NCBI GenBank assembly: GCA_035646395.1 | Contig: DASRPK010000166.1 | Location: 1-24,019, forward strand | Direction: 5' to 3' | From: JABWBJ01 sp035646395 | GTDB lineage: Bacteria > Gemmatimonadota > Gemmatimonadetes > Gemmatimonadales > Gemmatimonadaceae | DNA length: 24,019 nt | Part shown: one piece after another, positions 1-7,311 of the stretch | Numbering within the stretch: position 1 is the stretch's first letter | How the letters are laid out: each line of letters starts with the position of its first letter | Translations under genes and position numbers: made by a program | The notes under the pieces: model-generated | Told to the model about the DNA's origin: nothing | Seen by the model: the letters and a program-made list of their open reading frames with translations, nothing else | The model's database searches: none

Positions 1-1523
1 AGCCACGGCATTTCCAGTGCACCCATGGTGATGCCCATGATCGGTCCCATGGTCCCGCCACCACCGCCGCCGATAACGCCGCCATAGATCGCCCCGATGA
101 GGTCCTTGAGGCGTTCACCGACGTAAATGGTCGTGCGACCGTCACGGACCAGCACCGAGATCTGCACCTTCCGCTGCTTGTCGGCCGAAGTCCAGTTAAG
201 CGAGCGACCGACCACGCTCACGACGCCGTTGTCATTCAGCGCGCGCCGAATTTCCTCGACCAGCAGATCGAAGTCCCGCTCCGGCATCTCGCCGTGCACC
301 ACTGCCTCGTAGCCGATCGCCGATCGACCGCCCAGCCACCAGTTGAATCCGGGCAGGATCCCTTCGCGCACCACGCCCGACGCCGGATCGTCGCCGCGCT
401 CGTCAGGCGCGCGCACGATTCCTCGCTCGGCCATGGCCCGATCGACAAACTTCGTTTCGATGCCGGCTTCGCGTGCGGCATTGCGGACCTGGTCGATTCC
501 GTAACCGGCGGTGGCCAGATCGCGCTTCACTGGAGTCCGGTCGGCGATGCGCAGCGGTGGCATCTGGCCCGTCATGTCCTGGAGCTGCGCGGCGCGTTGC
601 CATAGTGCCTGGGCCTCGTCGCTCGAGACGACCGCCACGGCTTCGGGTCGCGGCGCGGCAACGTCGTCATCGGGCAGGGCCGATTCGACTCGCCGCAGTT
701 CCACCAGCAGTTCCTCGCAGCTCTGCACGCGGCTGTCGCGATCCTTGGCGAGGCAGCGGTCGACCAGTCGCGCCAGTGCCCGCGGTACGGATGGCGCGAT
801 GTTCGACAACGACGGCGCTTCCTTGGTTACGTGCGCAACAAGGACGGCCGACGCGGTCGGACTGTCGAAAGGGAAACGTCCGGCCAGCGCGTAGAAGGCG
901 ACGACGCCTAACGAATAGACGTCGCTGCGTGGATCAACGGCGTCACCGGCCACCTGTTCCGGGCTCATATAGTGGACGGTGCCGAGCACGGTCCCGGTCG
1001 CGGTCAGCGGAGCCGCCTCGGCGACGCGGGCGATCCCGAAGTCGGTGACCAGCGCGCGGCTCGAGCCGCGGTCGATCAGGATGTTCTCGGCTTTCACGTC
1101 GCGGTGGATGACACCGGCTCTGTGCGCATAACCCAGTGCGTCAGCGACGTCGTAGAGGACCGAAACCGCGGTGCGCGGCGTGAGCGGTCCGCCATCGCGA
1201 ATCAGCTGCGCCAGGGAAGGACCGTCGACAAAGCCCATCACGAAAAACACGGTCCCGTCTATGTCGTCCGCGCGGTGGATGGGGACGATGTTGGGATGCG
1301 TGAGGGCAGCGGCGGTGCGCGCCTCGCGCAGAAAGCGCGCCCGGATGACGTCGTCAGCGGCGAGGTTCGGAGGGAGGGTCTTGATCGCAATCAGCCGCTC
1401 GAGCTTCAGGTCACGGGCGAGAAAGACGATGCCCATGCCTCCCCGCCCGACTTCGCGGAGGATTTCGTATTGACCGTTCAGCGCCTGGGAGAGCGCCAGA
1501 CCGTCTACCGGTATCGATGTCAT
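1..1523 (-). CDS. Ser/Thr protein kinase with long C-terminal extension (3' end beyond window)
   Basis: I read this on the minus strand from the ATG at 1523-1521; 507 codons are open to the window edge and no stop is reached, so the gene is partial. The kinase domain spans about residues 18-275 and looks catalytically complete: Gly-loop GRGGMG (26-31), Lys48 in AIKTL, HRDVKAEN (140-147; catalytic Asp142, Asn147), DFG (161-163), SPEQ (187-190) and DVYSLG (201-206). This is the bacterial Hanks-type (PknB-like) pattern. The roughly 230 residues after the kinase are not a PASTA or WD40 array. They hold an Ala/Gln/Arg-rich helical stretch and then, near the window edge, a Gly-rich hydrophobic segment with GVIGGGGGGTMG that could be a membrane-associated hairpin. 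The gene is divergent from hppD across a 184-base gap holding an 8-bp tandem repeat. The kinase call is firm; targets and any link to aromatic catabolism are unknown. Confidence 0.95.
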   Translation of the reverse strand, partial: MTSIPVDGLALSQALNGQYEILREVGRGGMGIVFLARDLKLERLIAIKTLPPNLAADDVIRARFLREARTAAALTHPNIVPIHRADDIDGTVFFVMGFVDGPSLAQLIRDGGPLTPRTAVSVLYDVADALGYAHRAGVIHRDVKAENILIDRGSSRALVTDFGIARVAEAAPLTATGTVLGTVHYMSPEQVAGDAVDPRSDVYSLGVVAFYALAGRFPFDSPTASAVLVAHVTKEAPSLSNIAPSVPRALARLVDRCLAKDRDSRVQSCEELLVELRRVESALPDDDVAAPRPEAVAVVSSDEAQALWQRAAQLQDMTGQMPPLRIADRTPVKRDLATAGYGIDQVRNAAREAGIETKFVDRAMAERGIVRAPDERGDDPASGVVREGILPGFNWWLGGRSAIGYEAVVHGEMPERDFDLLVEEIRRALNDNGVVSVVGRSLNWTSADKQRKVQISVLVRDGRTTIYVGERLKDLIGAIYGGVIGGGGGGTMGPIMGITMGALEMPW

Positions 1524-1540
1524 CTCGGCGATTCAGTCAC

Positions 1541-1570
1541 CGGGTAAACGGGTAAACGGGTAAAAGGGTA
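1541..1570. repeat. 8-bp tandem repeat in the kinase/hppD divergent gap
   Basis: Three perfect head-to-tail copies of CGGGTAAA (1541-1548, 1549-1556, 1557-1564) are followed by a degenerate AGGGTA. The tract lies 18-47 bases upstream of the kinase start codon, inside the 1524-1707 intergenic region. A related palindrome, GGTTAACC, sits at 1625-1632. I see no convincing -35/-10 pair for either divergent gene in this gap. Confidence 0.85.
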
Positions 1571-1707
1571 GGCCGCCAAGCGGGAAAATCGCGACAACAA
1601 CCTCAATCTGCCAGCGGAACAACGGGTTAACCGGGTCATTAGATTCCGGGAGAGCATTTCCTTGCCCGGCTCGCCGGATGGTCCGGCGGCGGAAACCGTA
1701 CATAGCC

Positions 1708-2832
1708 ATGGCGACTTCCACAGCTCCGGCGACTGACGTCGCTCACGACACATTCCCGATCAACGGGACCGACTACCTCGAGTTCTGGGTGGGGAACGCG
1801 AAGCAGGCGGCCCACTTCTACCGCGGTGCTTTCGGGTTTCGCCTGACCGGGTATCGCGGACCGGAAACGGGGACGCGCGACCGGGCCAGCTACCTGCTCG
1901 AGCAGAACAAGCTGCGTTTCATCCTGACATCGGCGTTAGGCCCGGATGGCGAAATCGCCGACCATGTGAACCGCCATGGTGATGGTGTTCGTGACATCGC
2001 GTTCTGGGTCGATGACGCGCGTGAAGCCTTCCGGCTCGCGGTTGAGCGTGGCGCGACGCCAGCCCGGCAGCCCGAAGTACTGAAGGACGAGAAGGGTGAG
2101 CTGATCATCGCTGCGATCCGCACGTACGGCGACACGATCCACTCGCTCGTCGAGCGTCGCAATTATCGCGGCGCATTCATGCCCGGCTTCGAGCCCGCCA
2201 ACTCGCCGTACGAGCCGGACGCAGTCGGCCTGCAGTACGTCGACCACTGCGTCGGCAACGTCGAACTGGGGAAGATGAACGAGTGGGTGGCGTTCTACTC
2301 GCGCGTGCTCGGCTTCTTCAACCTGCTCTCGTTCGACGACAAGGACATCTCGACGGAGTATTCGGCGCTGATGTCGAAGGTGATGTCGAATGGCAACGGC
2401 CGGATCAAGTTTCCAATCAACGAGCCGGCGGCCGGCAAGAAGAAGTCGCAGATCGACGAGTACCTGGAGTTCTATGGAGGGCCGGGCGTGCAGCACATCG
2501 CGATCGCCACCAACGACATCGTGTCGACGGTTACGACGTTGCGCGACCGGGGCGTCGAGTTTCTGCGTGTGCCGACGAGCTACTACGACACGCTGCTCGA
2601 CCGCGTCGGAAAAATTGATGAAGACCTCGATCCCTTACGGGATCTCGGGATCCTCGTCGACCGGGACGATGAGGGCTATTTGCTCCAGATCTTCTCGAAG
2701 CCGGTTCAGGACCGTCCGACACTGTTCTACGAGATCATCCAGCGGAAAGGCGCCAAGAGTTTCGGCAAAGGAAACTTCAAGGCGCTTTTTGAGGCGATTG
2801 AGCGAGAGCAGGCGAGACGCGGGAACCTCTAA
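1708..2832 (+). CDS. hppD: 4-hydroxyphenylpyruvate dioxygenase
   Basis: This Fe(II) enzyme converts 4-hydroxyphenylpyruvate to homogentisate, the second step of tyrosine breakdown, in the cytoplasm. The 374-residue protein has the two-lobed VOC (vicinal oxygen chelate) architecture. The N-terminal lobe (about 20-150) begins YLEFWVGNAKQAAHFY. The C-terminal lobe carries the iron ligands: His180 in YVDHCVGNVE, His263 in GVQHIAIATNDI and Glu342 in LFYEIIQRKG. The C-terminal helix and GNFKALFEAIE match the family, and length is typical. I chose the ATG at 1708. An in-frame ATG at 1678 would add ten basic residues with no family counterpart; neither start has a strong Shine-Dalgarno. The gene is followed after 25 bases by hmgA, the next enzyme of the pathway, so the two probably form an operon. 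Confidence 0.95.
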   Translation: MATSTAPATDVAHDTFPINGTDYLEFWVGNAKQAAHFYRGAFGFRLTGYRGPETGTRDRASYLLEQNKLRFILTSALGPDGEIADHVNRHGDGVRDIAFWVDDAREAFRLAVERGATPARQPEVLKDEKGELIIAAIRTYGDTIHSLVERRNYRGAFMPGFEPANSPYEPDAVGLQYVDHCVGNVELGKMNEWVAFYSRVLGFFNLLSFDDKDISTEYSALMSKVMSNGNGRIKFPINEPAAGKKKSQIDEYLEFYGGPGVQHIAIATNDIVSTVTTLRDRGVEFLRVPTSYYDTLLDRVGKIDEDLDPLRDLGILVDRDDEGYLLQIFSKPVQDRPTLFYEIIQRKGAKSFGKGNFKALFEAIEREQARRGNL

Positions 2833-2854
2833 ATTGCAATTTGCAATTTGAAAT
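2831..2854. repeat. AT-rich 7-bp tandem repeat between hppD and hmgA
   Basis: AT-rich 7-bp repeats (TTTGCAA-type) fill almost the whole gap between the hppD stop and the hmgA ATG. They include the perfect palindrome AAATTGCAATTT at 2831-2842. The tract stands out against the GC-rich surroundings and occupies the place where an hmgA ribosome binding site would be; no GGAGG-like sequence is present. Confidence 0.7.
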
Positions 2855-2857
2855 CAC

Positions 2858-4057
2858 ATGCCAATCTACCACACGTTAGGCAGCGTTCCCCGCAAGCGAC
2901 ATACCGTCTTCCGCAAGCCGGACGGTGGGTTGTACAACGAAGAGTTGATGGGGCATGAGGGGTTCATCGGCACGTCGTCGCTCCTCTATCACACGCACCC
3001 GCCGACAACGGTGAAGTCGGCCCGGAAAGTGCGTGAGCTGCGCTGGGAGAAGGACGAGGACACGTCGCTGCGCCATCGGCACTTCCTGACCGCGAAGGCC
3101 GGCAAAGGCGGTAGCGCGACGCTCGACCGGCTGCCGTTGCTGTTCAACAACGACATCGGCATGCTCTACGTCGAACCAGACAAGACCGACGATCATTTCT
3201 ACCGGAACTCGCAGGCCGACGAAGTCGTGTACGTGGTGGAAGGGAAGGGCGTGCTGGAAAGCGTGTTCGGCGAACTGCCGTACCAGCCCGGCGATTATGT
3301 CGTGATCCACCGAAACATCACGCACCGGTGGCGTCTCGACACCGCGGCGGGGGCGACGAAGTTGCTTGTGTTCGAGAGTCGTGGACACGTGCGGTGGCCG
3401 AAGCGCTATCGCAACGAATTCGGTCAGCTCCTCGAAGGCGCGCCGTATTGCGAGCGTGACATCCGGCGTCCCGCACAGCTGGCCACGCGCGATGAGCGGG
3501 GTGACTTTCCGATCCTGGTCAAGCAATACAGCGCGATCAACGAACTGGTGCTCGACCATCATCCGTTCGACGTCATCGGCTGGGACGGATACTTCTATCC
3601 GTGGGCGTTCAGCATCCACGATTTCGAGCCGATTGTTGGACGCATTCATCAGCCACCGCCGGTGCACCAGACGTTTCAGGGCGATGGATTCGTCATCTGC
3701 TCGTTCTGCCCGCGGCCCTACGACTTCGACCCTGACGCGATTCCAGCGCCGTACAACCACAGCAACGTCGACTCGGACGAAGTGCTGTTTTATGCGTCGA
3801 GCGAATTCATGAGCCGGAAGGGAATCGAATATGGCTCCATCACGCATCATCCGGATGGACTACCGCACGGTCCGCATCCTGGGCGCTACGAAGCGAGCGT
3901 TGGCCAGAAGTTCACCAAGGAGCTCGCGGTGATGATGGATTCGTTTCGGCCGCTCTACGTTGCGAAACAAGCGCTGCCGATCGAAGATCCAAAGTACCAC
4001 CAGAGCTGGATCGAATCGCAGGGCTCATCCGAGGCGTTCAGTCCGCCGACGTCGTAG
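2858..4057 (+). CDS. hmgA: Homogentisate 1,2-dioxygenase
   Basis: This enzyme opens the homogentisate ring to maleylacetoacetate, the step after HppD. The 399-residue protein has the bicupin layout. The N-terminal part contains EVVYVVEGKGVLESVFGELP (122-141), a cupin motif followed by PGDYVVIHRNITHRW. The C-terminal cupin holds the expected ligand set: His301 and Glu308 in YNHSNVDSDEVLFY, then HPDGLPHGPHPGRYE (331-345) with His337/His340. The sequence resembles the shorter homogentisate dioxygenase branch of about 385-400 residues rather than the mammalian type of about 440. The ATG at 2858 directly precedes the conserved YHTLGSVPRKRHT start and lacks a clear Shine-Dalgarno. Neither maleylacetoacetate isomerase nor fumarylacetoacetase follows here; the next gene is convergent. 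Confidence 0.93.
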   Translation: MPIYHTLGSVPRKRHTVFRKPDGGLYNEELMGHEGFIGTSSLLYHTHPPTTVKSARKVRELRWEKDEDTSLRHRHFLTAKAGKGGSATLDRLPLLFNNDIGMLYVEPDKTDDHFYRNSQADEVVYVVEGKGVLESVFGELPYQPGDYVVIHRNITHRWRLDTAAGATKLLVFESRGHVRWPKRYRNEFGQLLEGAPYCERDIRRPAQLATRDERGDFPILVKQYSAINELVLDHHPFDVIGWDGYFYPWAFSIHDFEPIVGRIHQPPPVHQTFQGDGFVICSFCPRPYDFDPDAIPAPYNHSNVDSDEVLFYASSEFMSRKGIEYGSITHHPDGLPHGPHPGRYEASVGQKFTKELAVMMDSFRPLYVAKQALPIEDPKYHQSWIESQGSSEAFSPPTS

Positions 4058-4130
4058 CGTTGGTGAGCTCGGCGCGAGATGTGAAAACCCAAGGGAAAAG
4101 ATTGCACGAATTGATCTGATCGGACGGATC

Positions 4131-4153
4131 AAAAAATCGGGGCGGTATCCGAT
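4131..4153 (-). terminator. Possible weak intrinsic terminator of the minus-strand crotonase gene
   Basis: Read on the minus strand about 31 bases after the crotonase stop, ATCGG (4153-4149) can pair with CCGAT (4140-4136) around an 8-base loop, followed by a run of six T. The stem is only 5 bp. The rest of the 126-base convergent gap (4058-4183) is rich in GATC words, including TTGATC/GATCAA arms at 4111-4116 and 4127-4132, but holds no other recognisable signal. Confidence 0.35.
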
Positions 4154-4183
4154 CGATTCGTGTGATCGTTGCTTCTATGGTTT

Positions 4184-4972
4184 TCATGAATTCTTCGTGC
4201 CTTCCTCGCCGCGACCAACAGCGCGCGCGGTGAATTCGGAAAGGGCAAGCTTTCCACTGATCGCGGCTCGCTCGAAAAGCAGCGTTTCCCAGTGATTTGT
4301 GCCTTCCCACAGGACGCGCTTGAGCTGAGTCAACGCATCGGGGTTCATTTCGACCAGGCGATGCGCAAACGCCGGCATCACGGACTCCATCGCCGCTTCC
4401 GTATCCATCAGTCGCGTGAAGAGCCCGTGACGCTCGGCCCATTCGGCGTCGCGCCAATCGGCATCGAGCGCCATGGCCGCAAATGCAGCACGACCCACTT
4501 TGCGTTCAATCACCGGGCCGATGACGAACGGACCGAGACCTACGGCGAGCTCACTCAGCCGGATCGACGCGCTGGGTAGCGCGAACGAGTAATCGGTTGC
4601 GGCGACCAGTCCGACACCGCCTCCAACTGCTTTTCCCTGGACGCGACCGATGATGATCTTTGGACAGCGACGCATAGCGAGGATCACACGGGCGAAACCG
4701 CTGAAGAACTCTTTTCCCTCGTCGGAGGTTTTCAGTCCACGGAGCTCGTCAAAGGACGCGCCGGCGCAGAAGGCGCCCGTTCCTTCGCTGGCGAGGATGA
4801 CGACGCGTGCGTCCGGATTGGATCCGGCGCCATCGATGGCGTCGGCGAGCTGCCGCAAGATGATGGCGGGCAGCGCGTTCCGCTTCGGGTGATAGAAGGT
4901 GACTGTCGCTACGCCGTGATGGACCGCGGTCGTGACGGTTCCGTCGTGCTCGGTCTCGGTGGGTGAGGTCAT
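4184..4972 (-). CDS. Enoyl-CoA hydratase/isomerase family protein (candidate PaaF-type hydratase)
   Basis: This is a crotonase-fold CoA enzyme of 262 residues. The oxyanion-hole regions are FCAGASFDEL (68-77) and VQGKAVGGGVG (111-121). The catalytic Glu usually placed right after the GGG turn (Glu144 of rat mitochondrial crotonase) is Gly121 here. The second Glu is kept as Glu141 in LSELAVGLGPF. From memory the sequence most resembles a Bacteroidota-type group often annotated as methylglutaconyl-CoA hydratase or simply enoyl-CoA hydratase. In this setting it could hydrate 2,3-dehydroadipyl-CoA (the PaaF step), since no other hydratase of the pathway is in view, but one missing Glu makes an isomerase or another acyl-CoA reaction equally possible. 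It is divergent from paaA and convergent with hmgA. The ATG at 4972 gives a protein of family length. Confidence 0.85.
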   Translation of the reverse strand: MTSPTETEHDGTVTTAVHHGVATVTFYHPKRNALPAIILRQLADAIDGAGSNPDARVVILASEGTGAFCAGASFDELRGLKTSDEGKEFFSGFARVILAMRRCPKIIIGRVQGKAVGGGVGLVAATDYSFALPSASIRLSELAVGLGPFVIGPVIERKVGRAAFAAMALDADWRDAEWAERHGLFTRLMDTEAAMESVMPAFAHRLVEMNPDALTQLKRVLWEGTNHWETLLFERAAISGKLALSEFTARAVGRGEEGTKNS

Positions 4973-4981
4973 TGTCGGTTA

Positions 4982-5017
4982 CAAGGGTGCAGAGGGTGCA
5001 AAGGGTGCAAAGGGTGC
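4982..5017. repeat. 9-bp tandem repeat between the crotonase gene and paaA
   Basis: Four consecutive 9-bp units of the form AAAGGGTGC (4982-4990, 4991-4999, 5000-5008, 5009-5017) carry substitutions only in the first three bases. The tract lies 9-45 bases upstream of the crotonase start and about 115 bases upstream of the paaA ATG. No other structure is evident in the remaining part of this gap. Confidence 0.85.
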
Positions 5018-5132
5018 GGAACGTCGGCGCACGGGTTGCGGCGGCTTGTCTGAGGGGTAATAGTCCAATCGTAGCGCAACTCACGGCCCTGCGCGACAAG
5101 TGAAAGTCAGGGGCCAACTTACGGCACACGTT

Positions 5133-6095
5133 ATGGCATCGCAAACTGCCCATCAGGACGATCCCGCCCGGACGAACGAGTTCGAGGCGCGAATTGCTCG
5201 CGGGGACGTCATCGAGCCGAAGGACTGGATGCCGGAACGCTACCGGAAGCAGCTCATCCGGATGATGTCCCAACATGCGCATTCGGAGATCGTGGGCATG
5301 CTGCCGGAAGGGAACTGGATCACTCGCGCGCCAAGCCTGCGGCGGAAACTCTCACTGCTGGCCAAGGTCCAGGACGAAGCGGGTCACGGACTCTACATCT
5401 ACTGTGGCACGGAAACGTTAGGCGTCGATCGGCACGAGCTCGTAAGCGACCTGCTGAGCGGCAAGGCCAAGTACTCGAGCATCTTCAATTATCCGACGCT
5501 CACCTGGGCCGATGTGGGCGTCATCGGCTGGTTCGTCGATGGCGCCGCGATCGTGAACCAGACGATGCTTGCCAAGGCCTCGTACGGGCCGTATGCCCGG
5601 GCCATGGTTCGTATCTGCAAGGAAGAGAACTTCCACAAGCGGCAGGGCTACGAGAGCGTTGCTATTCTCGCCCGGGGAATGCCCGGCCAGCGGGCCATGG
5701 TACAGGATGCCGTGAACCGGTGGTGGTGGCCCTCGCTGATGATGTTCGGACCTAACGACAAGGACTCCCCGAACAGCGCTGAGCTGATCAAGTGGGGCGT
5801 CAAGAAGAAGAGCAACGACGAACTGCGGCAGCGGTTCGTGAACCTCACCGTTCCGCAGGCACAGGCGGTCGGGTTGACGCTTCCTGATCCGAAACTCAGG
5901 TACAATGAGTCGACGGAAAACTGGGACTTCGGCGACATCAACTGGGACGAGTTCTGGGCGGTGGTGAAGGGCGACGGGCCCTGCAACCGTGAGCGGCTCG
6001 CTGCGCGCCAGAAAGCACACGACGACGGCGCATGGGTCCGCGCTGCGGCGGAGGCCTACGCCGCGAAGCGCCGGGCCGCCGGTGCTGCTGCCTGA
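5133..6095 (+). CDS. paaA: 1,2-phenylacetyl-CoA epoxidase, catalytic subunit PaaA
   Basis: PaaA is the diiron oxygenase subunit that epoxidises the aromatic ring of phenylacetyl-CoA, working in the cytoplasmic PaaABC(E) complex. The 320-residue protein (family about 310-330) has the ferritin-like four-helix carboxylate motifs: DEAGHGLYIY (81-90) and KEENFHKRQGYESV (163-176), the two Glu-x-x-His helices that bind the iron pair. The WPSLMMFGPNDKDSPNS stretch and the C-terminal WDFGDINWDEFW also match PaaA. I chose the ATG at 5133; an in-frame GTG at 5100 would add eleven residues with no family support. Its stop overlaps the paaB start (TGATG, 6093-6097), so the two are translationally coupled. 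Confidence 0.96.
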   Translation: MASQTAHQDDPARTNEFEARIARGDVIEPKDWMPERYRKQLIRMMSQHAHSEIVGMLPEGNWITRAPSLRRKLSLLAKVQDEAGHGLYIYCGTETLGVDRHELVSDLLSGKAKYSSIFNYPTLTWADVGVIGWFVDGAAIVNQTMLAKASYGPYARAMVRICKEENFHKRQGYESVAILARGMPGQRAMVQDAVNRWWWPSLMMFGPNDKDSPNSAELIKWGVKKKSNDELRQRFVNLTVPQAQAVGLTLPDPKLRYNESTENWDFGDINWDEFWAVVKGDGPCNRERLAARQKAHDDGAWVRAAAEAYAAKRRAAGAAA

Positions 6096-6427
6096 TGAGC
6101 AACCCAGCGACCGGCGACCAGCGATCAGCGACCGACGGCGCTTCTGATTCTCAGTGGCCGCTGTGGGAGGTGTTCATCCAGCCACAGCCAGGCGCACCGC
6201 ACGAACATTGCGGCAGCCTGCATGCAGTTGACGCCGAGCAGGCGTTGTTGAACGCACGCGATGTGTATGCTCGGCGCGCGGAAGGGATTCATCTGTGGGT
6301 GGTGCCCTCGCAATGGATCACGGCGTCGACACCTGAAGACGTCGGCCCGTTCTTCGATCCAGCGAACGACAAGGCGTATCGGCATCCGCAGTTCTATAAG
6401 ACGCCGAGGGGAGTGAGAGTTTACTAG
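6095..6427 (+). CDS. paaB: 1,2-phenylacetyl-CoA epoxidase subunit PaaB
   Basis: PaaB is the small structural subunit bridging PaaAC heterodimers in the epoxidase complex. Residues 21-110 match the family closely: WPLWEVFIQPQPG (21-33), HCGSLHAVDAEQALLNARD (38-56), YARRAEGIHLWVV (58-70) and the C-terminal PFFDPANDKAYRHPQFYK. The first 20 residues are low-complexity and unlike PaaB; they are encoded by a short tandem repeat (6106-6138) of the same words found in the downstream intergenic tract. The ATG overlaps the paaA stop by one base, and no other start upstream of the conserved WPLWEVF exists, so the odd N-terminus is probably real. Confidence 0.94.
   Translation: MSNPATGDQRSATDGASDSQWPLWEVFIQPQPGAPHEHCGSLHAVDAEQALLNARDVYARRAEGIHLWVVPSQWITASTPEDVGPFFDPANDKAYRHPQFYKTPRGVRVY
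6106..6138. repeat. Short tandem repeat inside the 5' end of paaB
   Basis: Four to five degenerate copies of a 7-bp word (GCGACCG/GCGACCA/GCGATCA/GCGACCG) are translated as part of the non-conserved PaaB N-terminus. The word GCGATCA recurs in the intergenic tract 6454-6500, so the same repeat family flanks and enters this gene. Confidence 0.7.
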
Positions 6428-6560
6428 AGAGTAGCGAACAGAGAGTAGCGAGTAGCAAGCGATCAGGGATCAGGGATCAACGATCAGCGATCAGCGATCA
6501 AGAGCCAGCACCAGCACGCAGCATCAGTTCCCCCAGCAATCAGCAATCAGCACGCAGCAC
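6428..6560. repeat. Compound short-repeat tract between paaB and paaC
   Basis: This 137-base gap consists almost entirely of three successive short-word arrays. The first is GAGTAGC-type units (about 6428-6456). The second is 7-bp GGATCAG/GCGATCA units (about 6459-6500). The third is CAGCA/CAATCAG-type units (about 6505-6560) running to within four bases of the paaC ATG. I see no Shine-Dalgarno and no hairpin with a T-run, so the tract separates two genes of one complex without an obvious terminator. Confidence 0.8.
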
Positions 6561-6564
6561 GTAC

Positions 6565-7311
6565 ATGCCTCTCTCCGAGTACCTCCTTCGCTTAGGTGAC
6601 GATCGCCTGATCCTGGGCCATCGCCTGTCCGAGTGGTGCGGGCATGGGCCGATCCTCGAGGAGGACATCGCGCTCGCAAACATGGCGCTCGACCTCGTCG
6701 GCCAGGCGAACCTGTTTCTCGAGCTGGCGGGAAAGGCGGAAGGGCAGGGGAAAAGTGCGGATTCGCTCGCCTATTTCCGTGAAGCCATCGAGTTCCGGAA
6801 CGCGTTGATCGTCGAGCTGCCGCGTGGTGATTTTGCGTTCACCACTGCGCGACAATTCCTCGTCTCCGTGTTCGAAATGCTGCATCTCGAGAAGCTGCAG
6901 TCCTCCGCACACAGTGACCTGGCCGGCATCGCGGCAAAGGCCTTCAAGGAAACGAGGTACCATGCGCGACACAGCGCCGACTGGATGCTGAAGCTTGGCG
7001 ATGGAACGGCCGACAGCCACACTCGGGTGCAGAATGCCGTGAACGAGCTGTGGCGCTTTACCGGTGAGCTGTTCGAGGTCGACGATGTGGAACGGGACCT
7101 CGTGACAGAGGGCATCGCGACTGACCGCAGTGCACTGCGCGAACCATGGCGGTCGGAGGTCACCCGTGTGCTGCACGCGGCAACGCTGACCGTGCCTGAC
7201 GATGGCTTCATGCAGCGGGGTGGCAGGGAGGGGCGCCATACCGAGCACCTCGGCTTGCTCCTTGCCGAAATGCAGATCGTGGCCCGTTCCTTCCCCGGAG
7301 CGGAGTGGTAG
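6565..7311 (+). CDS. paaC: 1,2-phenylacetyl-CoA epoxidase subunit PaaC
   Basis: PaaC is the structural, ferritin-like partner of PaaA in the epoxidase. It has the same fold but does not carry the catalytic diiron centre in characterised enzymes. The 248 residues equal the usual length. Family signatures are YLLRLGDDRLILGHRLSEWC (6-25), EEDIALANMALDLVGQA (32-48), RNALIVELPRGDFA (78-91), YHARHSADWMLKLGDGT (132-148) and a C-terminal GREGRHTEHLGLLLAEMQ. The ATG follows directly on a short-repeat tract with no recognisable ribosome binding site. The 3' end overlaps the proposed GTG start of paaD by seven bases, consistent with coupled translation. Confidence 0.95.
   Translation: MPLSEYLLRLGDDRLILGHRLSEWCGHGPILEEDIALANMALDLVGQANLFLELAGKAEGQGKSADSLAYFREAIEFRNALIVELPRGDFAFTTARQFLVSVFEMLHLEKLQSSAHSDLAGIAAKAFKETRYHARHSADWMLKLGDGTADSHTRVQNAVNELWRFTGELFEVDDVERDLVTEGIATDRSALREPWRSEVTRVLHAATLTVPDDGFMQRGGREGRHTEHLGLLLAEMQIVARSFPGAEW

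Noticed and set aside
473..1547. Plus-strand open frames opposite the kinase gene
   Set aside because: The minus strand carries every kinase motif in one uninterrupted frame, so the plus-strand frames are shadows; their sequences are Arg/Ser-rich noise.
2876..3850. Open frame of 324 codons on the minus strand opposite hmgA
   Set aside because: Composition is Val/Arg/Glu-rich without recognisable motifs, and the plus strand encodes a complete homogentisate dioxygenase.
6428..6560. CRISPR-like array
   Set aside because: Units are 5-9 bp with no spacers of constant length and no cas genes nearby; this is a short-word tandem tract.
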